A stretch of DNA of 64,000 bases from an uncultured Amphritea sp. (GCF_937127095.1 NZ_CAKZLP010000048.1:1-64000); one strand, 5' to 3'. Shown: positions 1 through 8,826, counted from the first letter of the stretch. Numbers and translations: made by a program. The notes: generated by a model from the sequence alone, not told the origin.

Positions 1-288
1 GTTATTACTGTTAAATATGATGAAATTGGAGTGTTCAAAGAAGGATTGGCAAAAGTTGAACTAAATGGTAAATTCGGATTTATTGACAAAAATGGACAGG
101 AGATTGTTGAATTAAAATATGATAATACTGAGGAATTTATAGAAGGACTGGCAGCTGTTTGCTTAAACAACATGTGGGGATTTATAGATAAAACTGGTAA
201 GATGGTTATTCCAGCGGAATACGTTATTACTGCTGGTGGCTTATCATTGTTTAAAAAAGGTAATTTAAATAATGATAAATTGTGCTAA
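1..288 (+). CDS. WG-repeat protein fragment (5' end outside the window)
   Basis: The reading frame is open from base 1, so the start lies outside the window. About three WG-repeat units are visible, with the typical pattern 'EGLAKVELNGKFGFIDK' and 'EGLAAVCLNNMWGFIDK'. WG repeats form beta-rich domains of mostly unknown function and are common in Bacteroidetes and some Firmicutes. After 'MVIPAEY' the protein leaves the repeat pattern and ends in an unrelated tail of about 25 residues, so its 3' end may be broken or joined to other DNA. The segment is much more AT-rich than the DNA after about 1.3 kb. No function can be given. Confidence 0.6.
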   Translation, partial: VITVKYDEIGVFKEGLAKVELNGKFGFIDKNGQEIVELKYDNTEEFIEGLAAVCLNNMWGFIDKTGKMVIPAEYVITAGGLSLFKKGNLNNDKLC

Positions 289-343
289 ACATAATAAATT
301 GATAAATTATTTATTTAAAGGCTTTCGCTTACGCGGAATTTAA

Positions 344-805
344 ACGAATAAAAAAAATCAAATAGCACAATTATTGAAAAATTCAATGTCTGTGTTAATT
401 ATTTTTAATGGACCCCAGCATTATATTTCATCTTCCTGGTATAAAGAAGAAGAAGTACCAACATGGAATTATATTGCAATACACTGCACAGGCAACTTTA
501 GACAATTAGAAGGAAAAGAACTGCTGGACACCATAAAAAAAATGGTAGAGCATTACGAAACGAACCGACCACATCGATACCACATTTCTGATATGCCCGA
601 TGATATGTTAGAAGCTCATCTAGAAGGTCTTATTGGTTTTGAGATGAAAATAAAAAACATAGAAGCCAACTATAAACTCAGTCAAAATCGCAATGACAAA
701 AATTATCAAAACATCATAACTGAGTTGTTACAATCTTCAGATCCATTAGAAGTTGAATTAGCACATGAAATGCAAAATCTCAGACCAAAATTATATGCCA
801 AATAA
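344..805 (+). pseudogene. PaiB-like FMN-binding regulator, N-terminally truncated
   Basis: The frame contains the hallmark of the PaiB family (FMN-binding, flavin-reductase-like split-barrel fold): 'IFNGPQHYISSSWY' followed by 'VPTWNYIAIH' and, further on, an 'LIGFEMKI' segment. Intact PaiB-type proteins are roughly 200 residues and have about 60 more residues before the 'GPQ' motif. Here the frame opens after a stop at 341-343, and the few residues before the motif do not look like the family, so the N-terminal part is missing. A TTG at 374 is the only possible start near the motif and has no clear ribosome site. Codon use is AT-rich and Bacteroidetes-like. The 3' end overlaps the next gene by 11 bases, as in a real operon, so this pair was probably together in its source genome. 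Confidence 0.6.
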
Positions 806-1273
806 AATTACATTTCTACTTATTATTTTGGGTTCGTTTTTGATGTCTCAAAATTCAGAAGCCCAATTATCAGAAGCTGGAGAAATTTCTGTTTTAACTT
901 GCCGTCAAGGAGATGATGTTTATAATATGTTTGGACATACAACCATATGGATTAACGATCCTACTTTCCAAATCAACGAATTATATAACTATGGTAGTAA
1001 TGAATTCAAACCTGGTTTTGCACAAAAATTTTTGAGAGGTAAGTTAAACTACAAATTGGGAAAGCAATCGTATAACAATTTTTTGAGAAATTACACCAAT
1101 GAAAAGAGAAGTGTTATAGCTCAACAACTTAATCTGACACCAGAGCAAAAAATAATATTTATCGTGATTTAAGAGAAAACTATAAACCAGAAAACACTGA
1201 ATATCCATTAATTAGCATTAGCAAAGTAGCTGGCGGGATTACATTATCTCAGTATATGAACGTGCCGCTTTAA
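795..1273 (+). pseudogene. DUF4105-like exported protein, frameshifted and truncated
   Basis: Translation from ATG 795 gives a signal peptide (hydrophobic core 'FLLIILGSFLM', then 'SEAQ') and the start of a DUF4105-type domain: 'LLTCRQGDDVYNMFGHTTIWI'-like residues with the family's G-H pair, then 'YNYGSNEF'. The frame breaks in the A-run near 1149. The next frame continues the family sequence ('NNIYRDLRENYKPEN') and stops at 1273 with unrelated residues. A full DUF4105 protein is some 350-400 residues. It is therefore at least frameshifted and probably cut by a junction. DUF4105 proteins of this type are typical of Bacteroidetes; function unknown. Confidence 0.55.
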
Positions 1274-1298
1274 ACTGAAACTCAATAAGTTACGAATA

Positions 1299-1334
1299 AT
1301 GCCAAACAATTACGGTGGTATAATTGTTTGGCAT
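1299..1334. terminator. Perfect 14-bp hairpin at the foreign/native boundary
   Basis: The 14-base arms 1299-1312 and 1321-1334 are exact reverse complements around an 8-base loop. It lies 15 bases past the stop codon of the minus-strand gene that ends at 1349, where a terminator would be expected. There is no real T-run on either strand, so Rho-independent activity is uncertain. It probably belongs to the aspartate-semialdehyde dehydrogenase piece that forms the end of that gene. Confidence 0.5.
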
Positions 1335-1348
1335 CAAAGAATTGACAA

Positions 1349-2965
1349 TTATAGGTATTGTTCGATTAACAACTCTGCGATTTGTACACTATTTGTTGCC
1401 GCACCTTTACGAACATTATCGGCAACTACCCATAAATTAATTCCGCGAGGGTGTGAAATATCTTCTCGAATACGCCCAACATACACAACATCTGTTCCCG
1501 CCGCATCCGTTACCGCCGTCGGATAGCCACCGTCTTGATGGGAGTCAATCACAACAATACCATCAGTCTCTTCAAGCAATTGAGTCAGTGCTGCGCCCTT
1601 GTCCATTCGAATCTTACGGAACAGCAAGTCACTGCCTTGTACGCCCGTCGTCCCTTCGTAAATGGTTGTGATGCGAGCATCACGCATGTACTGTGCGACG
1701 CCCGTCTCTTCGACAAAGCCCATGCCACCAAATACCTGAATCGTTGTGCCGGCCATCAGGTTACCGCTCTCGGTAGAGAAGGCTTTAAAAATCGGTGTCA
1801 TCAGCGCAACAAATCGCAGATGGGCTGCGCGATCTTCAGACTCAACTTCGGCCAGATCGAGACGGGCAGCGATCTGATAGCTCAGCGCACGTAACGCAGT
1901 CACCTGTGCGCGAAGCCCCATCAGCATCCGTTTAACATCAGGATGACGGGCGATCAGCACATTGGTTTCACCGGTTAGGGCATCGCGCCCCTGTGTACGC
2001 TCAAGGCTATATTCCAGCGCCCGCTGATAACCCATTTCGCCGATTGCCACACCCTGCTGACCGGTGCTCAGACGAGCTTCGTTCATCAAAATGAACATAT
2101 ACTCAAGACCCCGGTTCTCTTCGCCAACCAGTTCGCCGATAGCACCGCCATCATCACCGTAGCTGATGCTACAGGTGGGGCTGCCATGCAAGCCGGTTTT
2201 ATGCTCAATCGAAACACAGTGAACATCGTTCAGCTCACCACACTGGCCAGCATCGTCCACTTTGTATTTTGGTACGATAAAGAGTGATACACCTTTACCG
2301 CCCGGGGGTGAGTCCGGCGTTTTCGCCAGTACCAGATGAACAATATTCTCGGTAAGATCATGCTCGCCATAGGTGATATAGATCTTCTGTCCGCTGATCA
2401 GATAGGTACCATCCGCCTGCCGTACAGCACGTGTGCGAATGTTGCCCAGATCAGACCCGGCACCCGGTTCCGTCAGGGACATGCAGGTTGCCCACTCACC
2501 GGTGACCAGCTTTTCCAGATAACGCTGCTTCAGACGATCATCTTTAGCCGCTAACAGAATCTCGGCTGCGCCCTGAGTCAGCGCCTGAAACATGACAAAA
2601 CTCAGGTTAGCACTCAACCACATCTCATGCACAGCGGCCGCGATAAAGCGCGGTAGAGACTGCCCGCCGAACGCTTCCGGCAACGCCAGACCCAACCAGC
2701 CGTTGTCACAAAACTGCTGATACGCATCGATCCAGCCAGAAGGGGTGGTAACAACGCCGTCATTGAAATGACAGCCTTCAATATCACCGGACTGATTCAA
2801 CGGGGAGAGAACCTGACCGGCGAACTTTGACGCTTCATCAAGCACGGCAGAAACCAGCTCAGGATCGAAATCGGCAAAATGTTCTATCTGACCAAACTGG
2901 CGACTGTCTGCTACATGGTTTAACAGAAAGCCCATATCTTTTAGAGGCGCTGAATAATGTGCCAT
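1349..2965 (-). CDS. Acyl-CoA dehydrogenase with an aspartate-semialdehyde dehydrogenase C-terminus (chimeric gene)
   Basis: Residues 1-~450 are a long-type acyl-CoA dehydrogenase: an N-terminal extension (first ~35 residues), the flavin/substrate motif 'CMSLTEPGAGSD' at 161-172, and the catalytic-glutamate motif 'YEGTTGVQ' at 436-443 (Glu437). Members with this architecture are usually near 590-600 residues and end in a conserved C-terminal domain. Here that domain is absent. From about residue 460-480 to the end (538) the protein instead has the C-terminus of aspartate-semialdehyde dehydrogenase: 'GGYPTAVTDAAGTD', 'YVGRIREDISHPRGINLW', 'RKGAATNSVQIAELL'. The switch is in frame at about 1540-1620. 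The ATG at 2965 is 9 bases after the SDR stop, so the gene ends a probable enoyl-CoA hydratase/SDR/dehydrogenase operon. The dehydrogenase part resembles the group that includes DmdC and other medium or branched acyl-CoA enzymes; substrate not determinable. The fusion may be an assembly join. Confidence 0.85.
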   Translation of the reverse strand: MAHYSAPLKDMGFLLNHVADSRQFGQIEHFADFDPELVSAVLDEASKFAGQVLSPLNQSGDIEGCHFNDGVVTTPSGWIDAYQQFCDNGWLGLALPEAFGGQSLPRFIAAAVHEMWLSANLSFVMFQALTQGAAEILLAAKDDRLKQRYLEKLVTGEWATCMSLTEPGAGSDLGNIRTRAVRQADGTYLISGQKIYITYGEHDLTENIVHLVLAKTPDSPPGGKGVSLFIVPKYKVDDAGQCGELNDVHCVSIEHKTGLHGSPTCSISYGDDGGAIGELVGEENRGLEYMFILMNEARLSTGQQGVAIGEMGYQRALEYSLERTQGRDALTGETNVLIARHPDVKRMLMGLRAQVTALRALSYQIAARLDLAEVESEDRAAHLRFVALMTPIFKAFSTESGNLMAGTTIQVFGGMGFVEETGVAQYMRDARITTIYEGTTGVQGSDLLFRKIRMDKGAALTQLLEETDGIVVIDSHQDGGYPTAVTDAAGTDVVYVGRIREDISHPRGINLWVVADNVRKGAATNSVQIAELLIEQYL

Positions 2966-2974
2966 GATCGTTAC

Positions 2975-3742
2975 CTACTTCGCAGCCATCCGGATAGCAC
3001 CATCCAAACGGATAACTTCACCGTTCAGCATGCAGTTTTCAATAATCTGTTGTACTAACTGTGCATATTCAGACGGCTCTCCCAGACGAGATGGGAATGG
3101 CACAGCCGCTCCCAGAGAGTCTTGCACCTCTTCCGGCAATACATCCATCATCGGCGTTTTGAAAATACCCGGCGCAATGGTCATGACACGAATACCAAAG
3201 CGAGCTAATTCACGTGCCAGCGGCAACGTCATCGCGCACATACCACCTTTAGATGCAGCATAGGCTGCCTGACCGATCTGACCATCAAATGCAGCGACTG
3301 ACGCGGTATTGATAATCACACCACGCTCACCGGTTCCCTGAGCATCCTGTTCACTCATCACACTGGCTGCAAGACGGATCATATTGAACGTCCCCAGCAG
3401 GTTAACCTGCAGCGCACGGTTGAAGGTTTCCAGACGATGCACGCCATTTTTACCCAGCACCCGCTCAGCCCCCGGAATACCCGCGCAGTTAACCAAACCG
3501 TTGAGACAACCAAACTGAGTGACCGCCGTATCAATACAGTGTTGCGCTGATTGTTCATCGGTGATATCGGTTTTACAGAAAACCGCTTTCTCTGCCAGGG
3601 ATGCAGCGACCACAGCGCCACGTTCTTCGTTGATATCAGCCAGTACAACCGATGCGCCCTGATCAACCAGACGACGTGCAACTGCTTCGCCAAGACCAGA
3701 ACTAGCACCGGTAACGATAAAAACCTTTTGATTGATATCCAT
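2975..3742 (-). CDS. SDR family oxidoreductase, probable 3-hydroxyacyl-CoA dehydrogenase
   Basis: A 255-residue classical short-chain dehydrogenase. The NAD-binding 'TGASSGLG' motif is at 11-18, the 'NCAG' motif near 85-88, the catalytic serine in 'INTAS' (Ser147) and the 'YAASK' pair at 161-165 (Tyr161, Lys165). It resembles the 17-beta-HSD type 10 group, which oxidises 3-hydroxyacyl-CoA to 3-ketoacyl-CoA with NAD. A ribosome site 'GAGGA' sits 8 bases before the ATG. It lies between an enoyl-CoA hydratase and an acyl-CoA dehydrogenase on the same strand, which supports a beta-oxidation-like role. The exact acyl substrate cannot be read from the sequence. Confidence 0.85.
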   Translation of the reverse strand: MDINQKVFIVTGASSGLGEAVARRLVDQGASVVLADINEERGAVVAASLAEKAVFCKTDITDEQSAQHCIDTAVTQFGCLNGLVNCAGIPGAERVLGKNGVHRLETFNRALQVNLLGTFNMIRLAASVMSEQDAQGTGERGVIINTASVAAFDGQIGQAAYAASKGGMCAMTLPLARELARFGIRVMTIAPGIFKTPMMDVLPEEVQDSLGAAVPFPSRLGEPSEYAQLVQQIIENCMLNGEVIRLDGAIRMAAK

Positions 3743-3861
3743 CTGAGTGTCCTCAATTTTTCTTTTATTCAGAAACGACTGATTATGTTCTTGTTGCTAC
3801 GACCGGCTTTCTCTATTCAGAGATAAAAAGTGCACCTTACTTCAAGCCGGTAAACATCGGT

Positions 3862-4623
3862 TTACTTCTTTTTCCTGTTCAGGAACTGACCAATACGCTC
3901 CTGCACTTCAGGACTGGTCTGCGTCATACCGGCCAGCAGCGACTCAGTAAACAAGCCATCATCCATCGACATACTTTCTATGCGGGACAAACCACTGACC
4001 ATGGCAAAGTTCGACAGTCGCGAATTTTGCGCAATCGACCTGGCCAGTTCAGTTGCTTTCTCAAGCGCACTACCCTTTTCAACACAATAATGGGCAAGAC
4101 CCAGTCGCTCACCATCAACCGCATTGTAAGTTCGCCCGGTGAGCATCATATCCATCATCCGGCTGGCCCCAAGAATTCGGCCTACACGCACTGAAGCTCC
4201 GCCACCGACGAAGATACCGTGCCGCCCTTCAGGCAGACGGAAGTAGGTTGTTTCATCCGCAACACGCACATGGGCACTGGAGGCCAGCTCCAGACCACCA
4301 CCAATCACCGCGCCATGCAATGCTGCAACCACCGGGATAGTCGAATTAGCGATACGACCAAATACCCGATGCCACATGCGGGAATGTTGAACAACACCGT
4401 ATGGATCACGGGCAACATGCTCAGACAGATCGAGGCCTGAACAGAATTCAGGACCGTTGCCCGACAAAATAACGACGGCAACTTCCTCCGGCATGTTAGT
4501 AAAGACATCTTCTATCTCAAGCAGGAGCGCATCGTTAATCGCATTCTTTTTTTCAGGACGATTCAGTTGCAGATGGCCAATATCGGCCTCTACAGAAAAT
4601 TTAATAAAATGGTATTCAGCCAT
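3862..4623 (-). CDS. Enoyl-CoA hydratase/isomerase (crotonase) family protein
   Basis: I place the start at ATG 4623 because 'AGAGG' lies just before it and the crotonase fold begins at once; a longer frame upstream runs through AT-rich promoter DNA. The 253-residue protein has 'LNRPEKKNAIN' at 20-30, the first oxyanion loop near 54-66 ('SGNGPEFCSGLDL') and the second at 103-115 ('HGAVIGGGLELAS'). Both glutamates used by classical hydratases seem present: Glu112 in 'GGGLEL' and Glu132 in 'LPEG'. It probably hydrates a 2-enoyl-CoA made by the co-oriented dehydrogenase, feeding the SDR 119 bases downstream. Isomerase or hydrolase activity is also possible in this superfamily. Confidence 0.85.
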   Translation of the reverse strand: MAEYHFIKFSVEADIGHLQLNRPEKKNAINDALLLEIEDVFTNMPEEVAVVILSGNGPEFCSGLDLSEHVARDPYGVVQHSRMWHRVFGRIANSTIPVVAALHGAVIGGGLELASSAHVRVADETTYFRLPEGRHGIFVGGGASVRVGRILGASRMMDMMLTGRTYNAVDGERLGLAHYCVEKGSALEKATELARSIAQNSRLSNFAMVSGLSRIESMSMDDGLFTESLLAGMTQTSPEVQERIGQFLNRKKK

Positions 4624-4699
4624 TACACACCTCTGTTGCATACAGCGATAACTGCTGGTTTTCTTCCCAGCCTCAAAAATCATGCTTATGTTTATACGA

Positions 4700-4726
4700 A
4701 ATATTGTTGTATTAATCAACAATATT
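4700..4726. promoter_or_regulatory. Perfect inverted repeat in a divergent promoter, operator-like
   Basis: The arms 'aatattgttg' (4700-4709) and 'caacaatatt' (4717-4726) are exact reverse complements around a 7-base AT spacer. The site is in the AT-rich 359-base gap (4624-4982) between the crotonase gene and the divergent TRAP genes. Size and symmetry suit a MarR- or TetR-type dimer, and a MarR gene lies at the far end of the same locus. The rest of the gap shows no gene. That MarR binds here is inference. Confidence 0.45.
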
Positions 4727-4982
4727 GTTAATAAATAATTATCTTCGCCATCAAGGTCCGCGACTGACCTGGCTTAATCTATAATAAAAACAGATAGTTA
4801 AGTCTTACCCAACCGATATCAAACAAATCTATCAGCATAGAAAACTCTGGCTTACACAAATTCCTATAAGGCAGGCACTTATTTTATACCTACAATTGTT
4901 GCGAAACTAAACAGTTTATGCATAAATACAAATACCAGCTTGCTGGAATCCTACAACAATAAAGAATCCAAAGGATCTGAAA

Positions 4983-6023
4983 ATGGGCATTAAATCCACC
5001 CTGAAGCACTCATTCGTTGCGTGTGCGCTGTTACTAGGCTCCGGTAGTGCTATCTCTGCCGAAGCGGAATATACGTTTAAGCTGCACCACTTCCTGCCAC
5101 CACCTTCTATGGCGCATTCCAAGTTCCTGCAGCCCTGGGCAGACAAGGTAATGGCTGAATCAAACGGTCGCATCAAGATCGACCTCTATCCGGCGATGCA
5201 GCTAGGTGGAAAACCACCCGCTCTGTTTGATCAGGTACGCAAAGGGATCGTCGATATCTCCTGGACCGTTACCGGTTACACTCCGGGACGTTTTCCAAAA
5301 TCAACCGTTTTTGAACTACCGTTCATTGCCACTGACGCTAAACCCATGAGCATGGCGATGCAGGAATATGCAGAAACAGAGATGTCTGATGAACTAAAAG
5401 ATGTCCATCTGATAGCCATGCATGTACATGCACCGGGTTCACTGCACGCCCGTGAAAAACCGATTCATACCGCAGCAGACCTTGAGGGAATGAAACTGCG
5501 CGCCCCCAACAAAACCATGGCTGATGCGTTCACTAAACTGGGGGCTAACCCGGTATTCATGCCAGTACCACAGATGCCCAGCGCCCTGTCAAAAGGTGTA
5601 CTGGACGTAGCGGTACTGCCTTACGAAGTAGTTAAGCCGTTGAAAATCCATCAACTGGTTAAACACCACACTGAAGTTCCGGGACTCTACGCTAATACCT
5701 TCATTTTCAGCATGAATAAAAAGGCCTACGACTCGCTACCGGCTGATCTGAAACAGGTCATCGATAACAACTCCGGTATTGAGCTGGCAGGTCATATCGG
5801 CACACTGTTCGATGAGTCAGAAGCGGTTGGCAGACAGGCGGCCGTTGAGCAGGGTAACGAGATCTATCAACTGCCGCCATCTGAAGTGGATATCTGGAAA
5901 GCTAAACTGTCCTTTGTGACTGAAGACTGGCTGAAAGATATGAAAGCAGACGGCTATGATTCACAGAAACTGCTGGATGAAGCCCACGCACTTATCGCCA
6001 AGTATCAAACGGCCAACAAGTAA
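4983..6023 (+). CDS. TRAP transporter substrate-binding protein (DctP family)
   Basis: A 346-residue periplasmic solute-binding protein. Residues 1-26 form a Sec signal peptide ending in 'SAISA', and the mature protein starts 'EAEYTFKLHHF'. The family pattern follows: 'KVMAESNGRIKIDLYP', 'LFDQVRKGIVDI', and the 'KLRAPNKT' segment near 172, whose arginine normally salt-bridges a substrate carboxylate. It should deliver an organic acid to the membrane pair encoded directly downstream. The ATG has 'AAGGAT' upstream. The neighbouring CoA-enzyme genes and amidohydrolase suggest a carboxylate that is activated and degraded, but the ligand is not known. Confidence 0.9.
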   Translation: MGIKSTLKHSFVACALLLGSGSAISAEAEYTFKLHHFLPPPSMAHSKFLQPWADKVMAESNGRIKIDLYPAMQLGGKPPALFDQVRKGIVDISWTVTGYTPGRFPKSTVFELPFIATDAKPMSMAMQEYAETEMSDELKDVHLIAMHVHAPGSLHAREKPIHTAADLEGMKLRAPNKTMADAFTKLGANPVFMPVPQMPSALSKGVLDVAVLPYEVVKPLKIHQLVKHHTEVPGLYANTFIFSMNKKAYDSLPADLKQVIDNNSGIELAGHIGTLFDESEAVGRQAAVEQGNEIYQLPPSEVDIWKAKLSFVTEDWLKDMKADGYDSQKLLDEAHALIAKYQTANK

Positions 6024-6034
6024 AAGGCCCCGCT

Positions 6035-6535
6035 ATGTATACTCTTCTTACTCAGACTAAGAGAGGAATCGAGTTTATCTCCCGTCAGCTGGCGCTGATG
6101 GGAGGTTTTATTATGATTCTGCTCGCCCTGATGACCGTCATCAGTATTATCGGAAGAAGCCTGTTTGGCATCACCGTTGAGGGTGATTATGAACTGGTTG
6201 AGATGGGACTGGCCATCTCGATCTTCCTGTTTCTCACAGAGTGTCAGATTAAAAAGGGACATGTGATTGTCGATTTCTTTACCATTAATCTGGCCAAGCG
6301 AAAAATCTACTTTCTCGATTCGCTGGGAAATCTGATTTTCACTATTATTGCTGCGACGTTAACCTGGCAGATGTATCTTGGCGGACTGGATTATCATGAG
6401 TATATGGAGCAATCGATGATTCTTGAGCTCCAGGTATGGGTAGCCTATATACCCGCCGTTTTTTGTCTGGCACTTCTCACCCTCTGCTGTTTCATTGATA
6501 CCCTTCTGGGCTTCAGGGAGTACCTAAGATCATGA
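6035..6535 (+). CDS. TRAP transporter small permease (DctQ family)
   Basis: A 166-residue membrane protein with four hydrophobic segments (about 20-40, 50-75, 88-110 and 128-150), the normal build of a DctQ subunit. It includes the typical 'GRSLFGITVEGDYELVEMGLAI' region and 'FLTECQIKKGHVIVDFF'. It starts 11 bases after the binding-protein gene and its stop overlaps the ATG of the large permease gene by four bases (ATGA), so the three are translated as one unit. It forms the membrane complex with DctM for sodium-driven uptake. Confidence 0.9.
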   Translation: MYTLLTQTKRGIEFISRQLALMGGFIMILLALMTVISIIGRSLFGITVEGDYELVEMGLAISIFLFLTECQIKKGHVIVDFFTINLAKRKIYFLDSLGNLIFTIIAATLTWQMYLGGLDYHEYMEQSMILELQVWVAYIPAVFCLALLTLCCFIDTLLGFREYLRS

Positions 6536-7851
6536 GCAATATCGAACTGGCCCTTTCTATGCTGGCGCTGCTGCTGGTTCTGATGTCCATCAGAATACCG
6601 ATTGCAATTGCTATGCTGGGATGCGGTGCTCTGGGTTACACCCTTCTGGCGGGTTTTCCCACCACCCTTAATTATTTAAGTACCGTTCCCTACTCCAAAT
6701 TCTCCACCTACGACCTGTCAGTGGTACCGCTGTTTCTACTAATGGGCGAACTGGCGACCCGCGCAGGGATAACCACCGAACTGTTCCGCACCTGTAACAC
6801 TTGGGTCGGTCAGTTTAAAGGCGGGCTGGCTATGGCTGCGGTATCCGGTTGTGCAGCATTCGGGGCGATCTGCGGATCATCCCTGGCAACAGCGTCCACC
6901 ATGGGCCAGGTTGCCCTGCCGGAGATGAAGAAAAATAATTATGCGGGCGGCCTTGCTGCGGGCTGTCTTGCCGCAGGCGGAACCCTGGGGATTTTGATTC
7001 CACCGTCAATGGTATTAATTATTTTTGCCGTACTGACTGAACAAAATATCTCCAAAATGTTCATCGCGGCCTTTGTACCGGGTATTCTCGCTGCCGGCGG
7101 CTACATTCTGGCCATTGCTATCTATGTACGGATCTTTCCTAAATCCGGTCCCAAGGGCGAAAAAACCACCTGGGGACAAAAGTTCAGATCCACCCGGGAT
7201 GTCTGGCATATTACCCTGATCTTTCTGATTGTACTGGGTGGCATCTACCTCGGCTTCTTCACCCCAACAGAAGCGGCAGCGGTTGGTGTTATTCTCACCG
7301 GCATACTGGCACTGACCCATGTAAAGTTAACCTTTGGGCAGTTTAAAGACAGTATTATCAGAACCGCAGTCTCCAGTGCCATGATCTTTATGATCATTCT
7401 GGGTGCCGATCTTTTCAGCGTATTTATCGCTCTGACAAACCTGCCCAATCTCGGTGCTGAACTTTTATTGAATGCGGAGATGTCTCCCTATCTGATTCTT
7501 GCACTGATGCTGCTAAGCTACTTTATACTCGGTTGCTTTATGGACAGTCTGGCAATGATTCTGCTGACTATCCCGATCTACTTCCCGATCATTGTGGTGA
7601 TGGATTTCGGTATGTCCGTAGAAGATACAGGCATCTGGTTTGGCATCCTTGCGCTGGTCGTTGTCGAAGTCGGGTTGATCACTCCGCCAGTAGGAATGAA
7701 TGTATTTATCATTAACTCCTTTGATAAATCACTCTCGCTGAAAGAGAGTTTCAGAGGCGTTGTACCATTTATTATGTCGGATTTTGCGCGGGTTATTCTG
7801 CTGGTCTTGTTCCCGCCGATTACACTGGCGCTGGTACACCTGTTAAGTTAA
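6532..7851 (+). CDS. TRAP transporter large permease (DctM family)
   Basis: A 439-residue protein made almost wholly of membrane helices (about 12), as expected for DctM. Visible family signatures are 'VPLFLLMGELATRAGIT' near 63, 'GAICGSSLATASTMG' near 112, 'LGILIPPSMVLIIFAVLTEQ' near 152, and 'TPTEAAAVGV' near 245. It carries the sodium-coupled transport path. The start overlaps the DctQ stop. It is the last transporter gene; the amidohydrolase follows after 93 bases. Confidence 0.92.
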   Translation: MSNIELALSMLALLLVLMSIRIPIAIAMLGCGALGYTLLAGFPTTLNYLSTVPYSKFSTYDLSVVPLFLLMGELATRAGITTELFRTCNTWVGQFKGGLAMAAVSGCAAFGAICGSSLATASTMGQVALPEMKKNNYAGGLAAGCLAAGGTLGILIPPSMVLIIFAVLTEQNISKMFIAAFVPGILAAGGYILAIAIYVRIFPKSGPKGEKTTWGQKFRSTRDVWHITLIFLIVLGGIYLGFFTPTEAAAVGVILTGILALTHVKLTFGQFKDSIIRTAVSSAMIFMIILGADLFSVFIALTNLPNLGAELLLNAEMSPYLILALMLLSYFILGCFMDSLAMILLTIPIYFPIIVVMDFGMSVEDTGIWFGILALVVVEVGLITPPVGMNVFIINSFDKSLSLKESFRGVVPFIMSDFARVILLVLFPPITLALVHLLS

Positions 7852-7866
7852 ACGAACTATAGGTAA

Positions 7867-7916
7867 AACCGGGATGCCGCCAGACGGCATAGATTTAAGC
7901 TAACCGCATCCCGGTT
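7867..7916. promoter_or_regulatory. Two overlapping alternative hairpins between dctM and the amidohydrolase
   Basis: An 11-bp stem can form between 7867-7877 (aaccgggatgc) and 7906-7916 (gcatcccggtt). A smaller hairpin, 7874-7879 with 7885-7890 (atgccg/cggcat), shares bases with it, so the two are mutually exclusive. There is no T-run. It could protect or process the transcript between the transporter and enzyme genes, or act as an attenuator; this is inference. Confidence 0.4.
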
Positions 7917-7944
7917 AAATTTTCACAAGAGATAGGGTGACACT

Positions 7945-8817
7945 ATGAACATCGATGAGATCATCGCGATTGATTTCCACACACATGCTGAAGAGCCCTG
8001 CACCTGTGCGCGGGATGATGGTTATTATGAATTTCAGCAGGATTTTGCCAAATATTTTAAGAATCCTGCCGGCCATAACATGTTGCCGACGATTGAAGAA
8101 ACCGCAGCCTACTATCGTGACCGGAAAATTGCCTGCGTGCTGTTTCCGGTAGATGCCGAACGCGAAACGGGATTTCGTCGTTATGAGAATGAAGAGGTGG
8201 CACAACTAGCCGCGGACAACAGCGACATTATTATCCCCTTTGCATCGATTGACCCGGCAAAAGGACGCATGGGCGCCCGCGAAGCGCGTCGCCTGGTGCG
8301 GAACTTCGGTGTTCGGGGCTTTAAGTTCCACCCCACCATGCAGGGTTTTTATCCCAATGACCGCTCGGCCTATGTACTCTATGAAGCGATCGCTGAAGAG
8401 GGTGCTATCGCATTGTTTCATACGGGTCAGACCGGCGTCGGCGCTGGCAGCCGCGGTGGTATGAATATGCGCCTGAAATATTCTAATCCGATGTATATTG
8501 ATGATGTTGCCGCTGACTTTCCGGACATGCCCATTGTCATGGCCCACCCCTCCTTTCCCTGGCAGGAAGAAGCGCTCTCCGTGGCGACCCATAAACCGAA
8601 CGTTTATATCGATATGTCAGGCTGGTCACCCAAATATTTTCCACAGATTCTGATTCAATATGCAAACTCAATCCTAAAGGACAAGATGCTGTTTGGTTCA
8701 GACTGGCCTGTGATCACACCAGACCGGTGGATGAAAGACTTTGAGGCGATCGGTATTAAAGATGAGGTAAGGCCAAAAATTCTTAAGGAAAATGCGGTCA
8801 AACTGTTAGGTCTGTAA
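7945..8817 (+). CDS. Amidohydrolase family protein (ACMSD-like TIM barrel)
   Basis: A 290-residue amidohydrolase-2 type protein. The metal motif 'DFHTH' (His12, His14) opens the barrel, 'FKFHP' (Lys127, His129) and 'LFHTG' (His159) follow, then 'MAHPSFPW' (His201) and 'FGSDWP' (Asp253), all positions expected for metal ligands or catalysis in this superfamily. Relatives include decarboxylases of aromatic or muconate semialdehyde acids and lactone hydrolases. It follows the TRAP genes on the same strand, so it probably acts on the imported compound or a breakdown product. Decarboxylase and hydrolase activities cannot be told apart from sequence alone. There is no signal peptide, so it is cytoplasmic. 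Confidence 0.8.
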   Translation: MNIDEIIAIDFHTHAEEPCTCARDDGYYEFQQDFAKYFKNPAGHNMLPTIEETAAYYRDRKIACVLFPVDAERETGFRRYENEEVAQLAADNSDIIIPFASIDPAKGRMGAREARRLVRNFGVRGFKFHPTMQGFYPNDRSAYVLYEAIAEEGAIALFHTGQTGVGAGSRGGMNMRLKYSNPMYIDDVAADFPDMPIVMAHPSFPWQEEALSVATHKPNVYIDMSGWSPKYFPQILIQYANSILKDKMLFGSDWPVITPDRWMKDFEAIGIKDEVRPKILKENAVKLLGL

Positions 8818-8826
8818 ACTGTGAAT

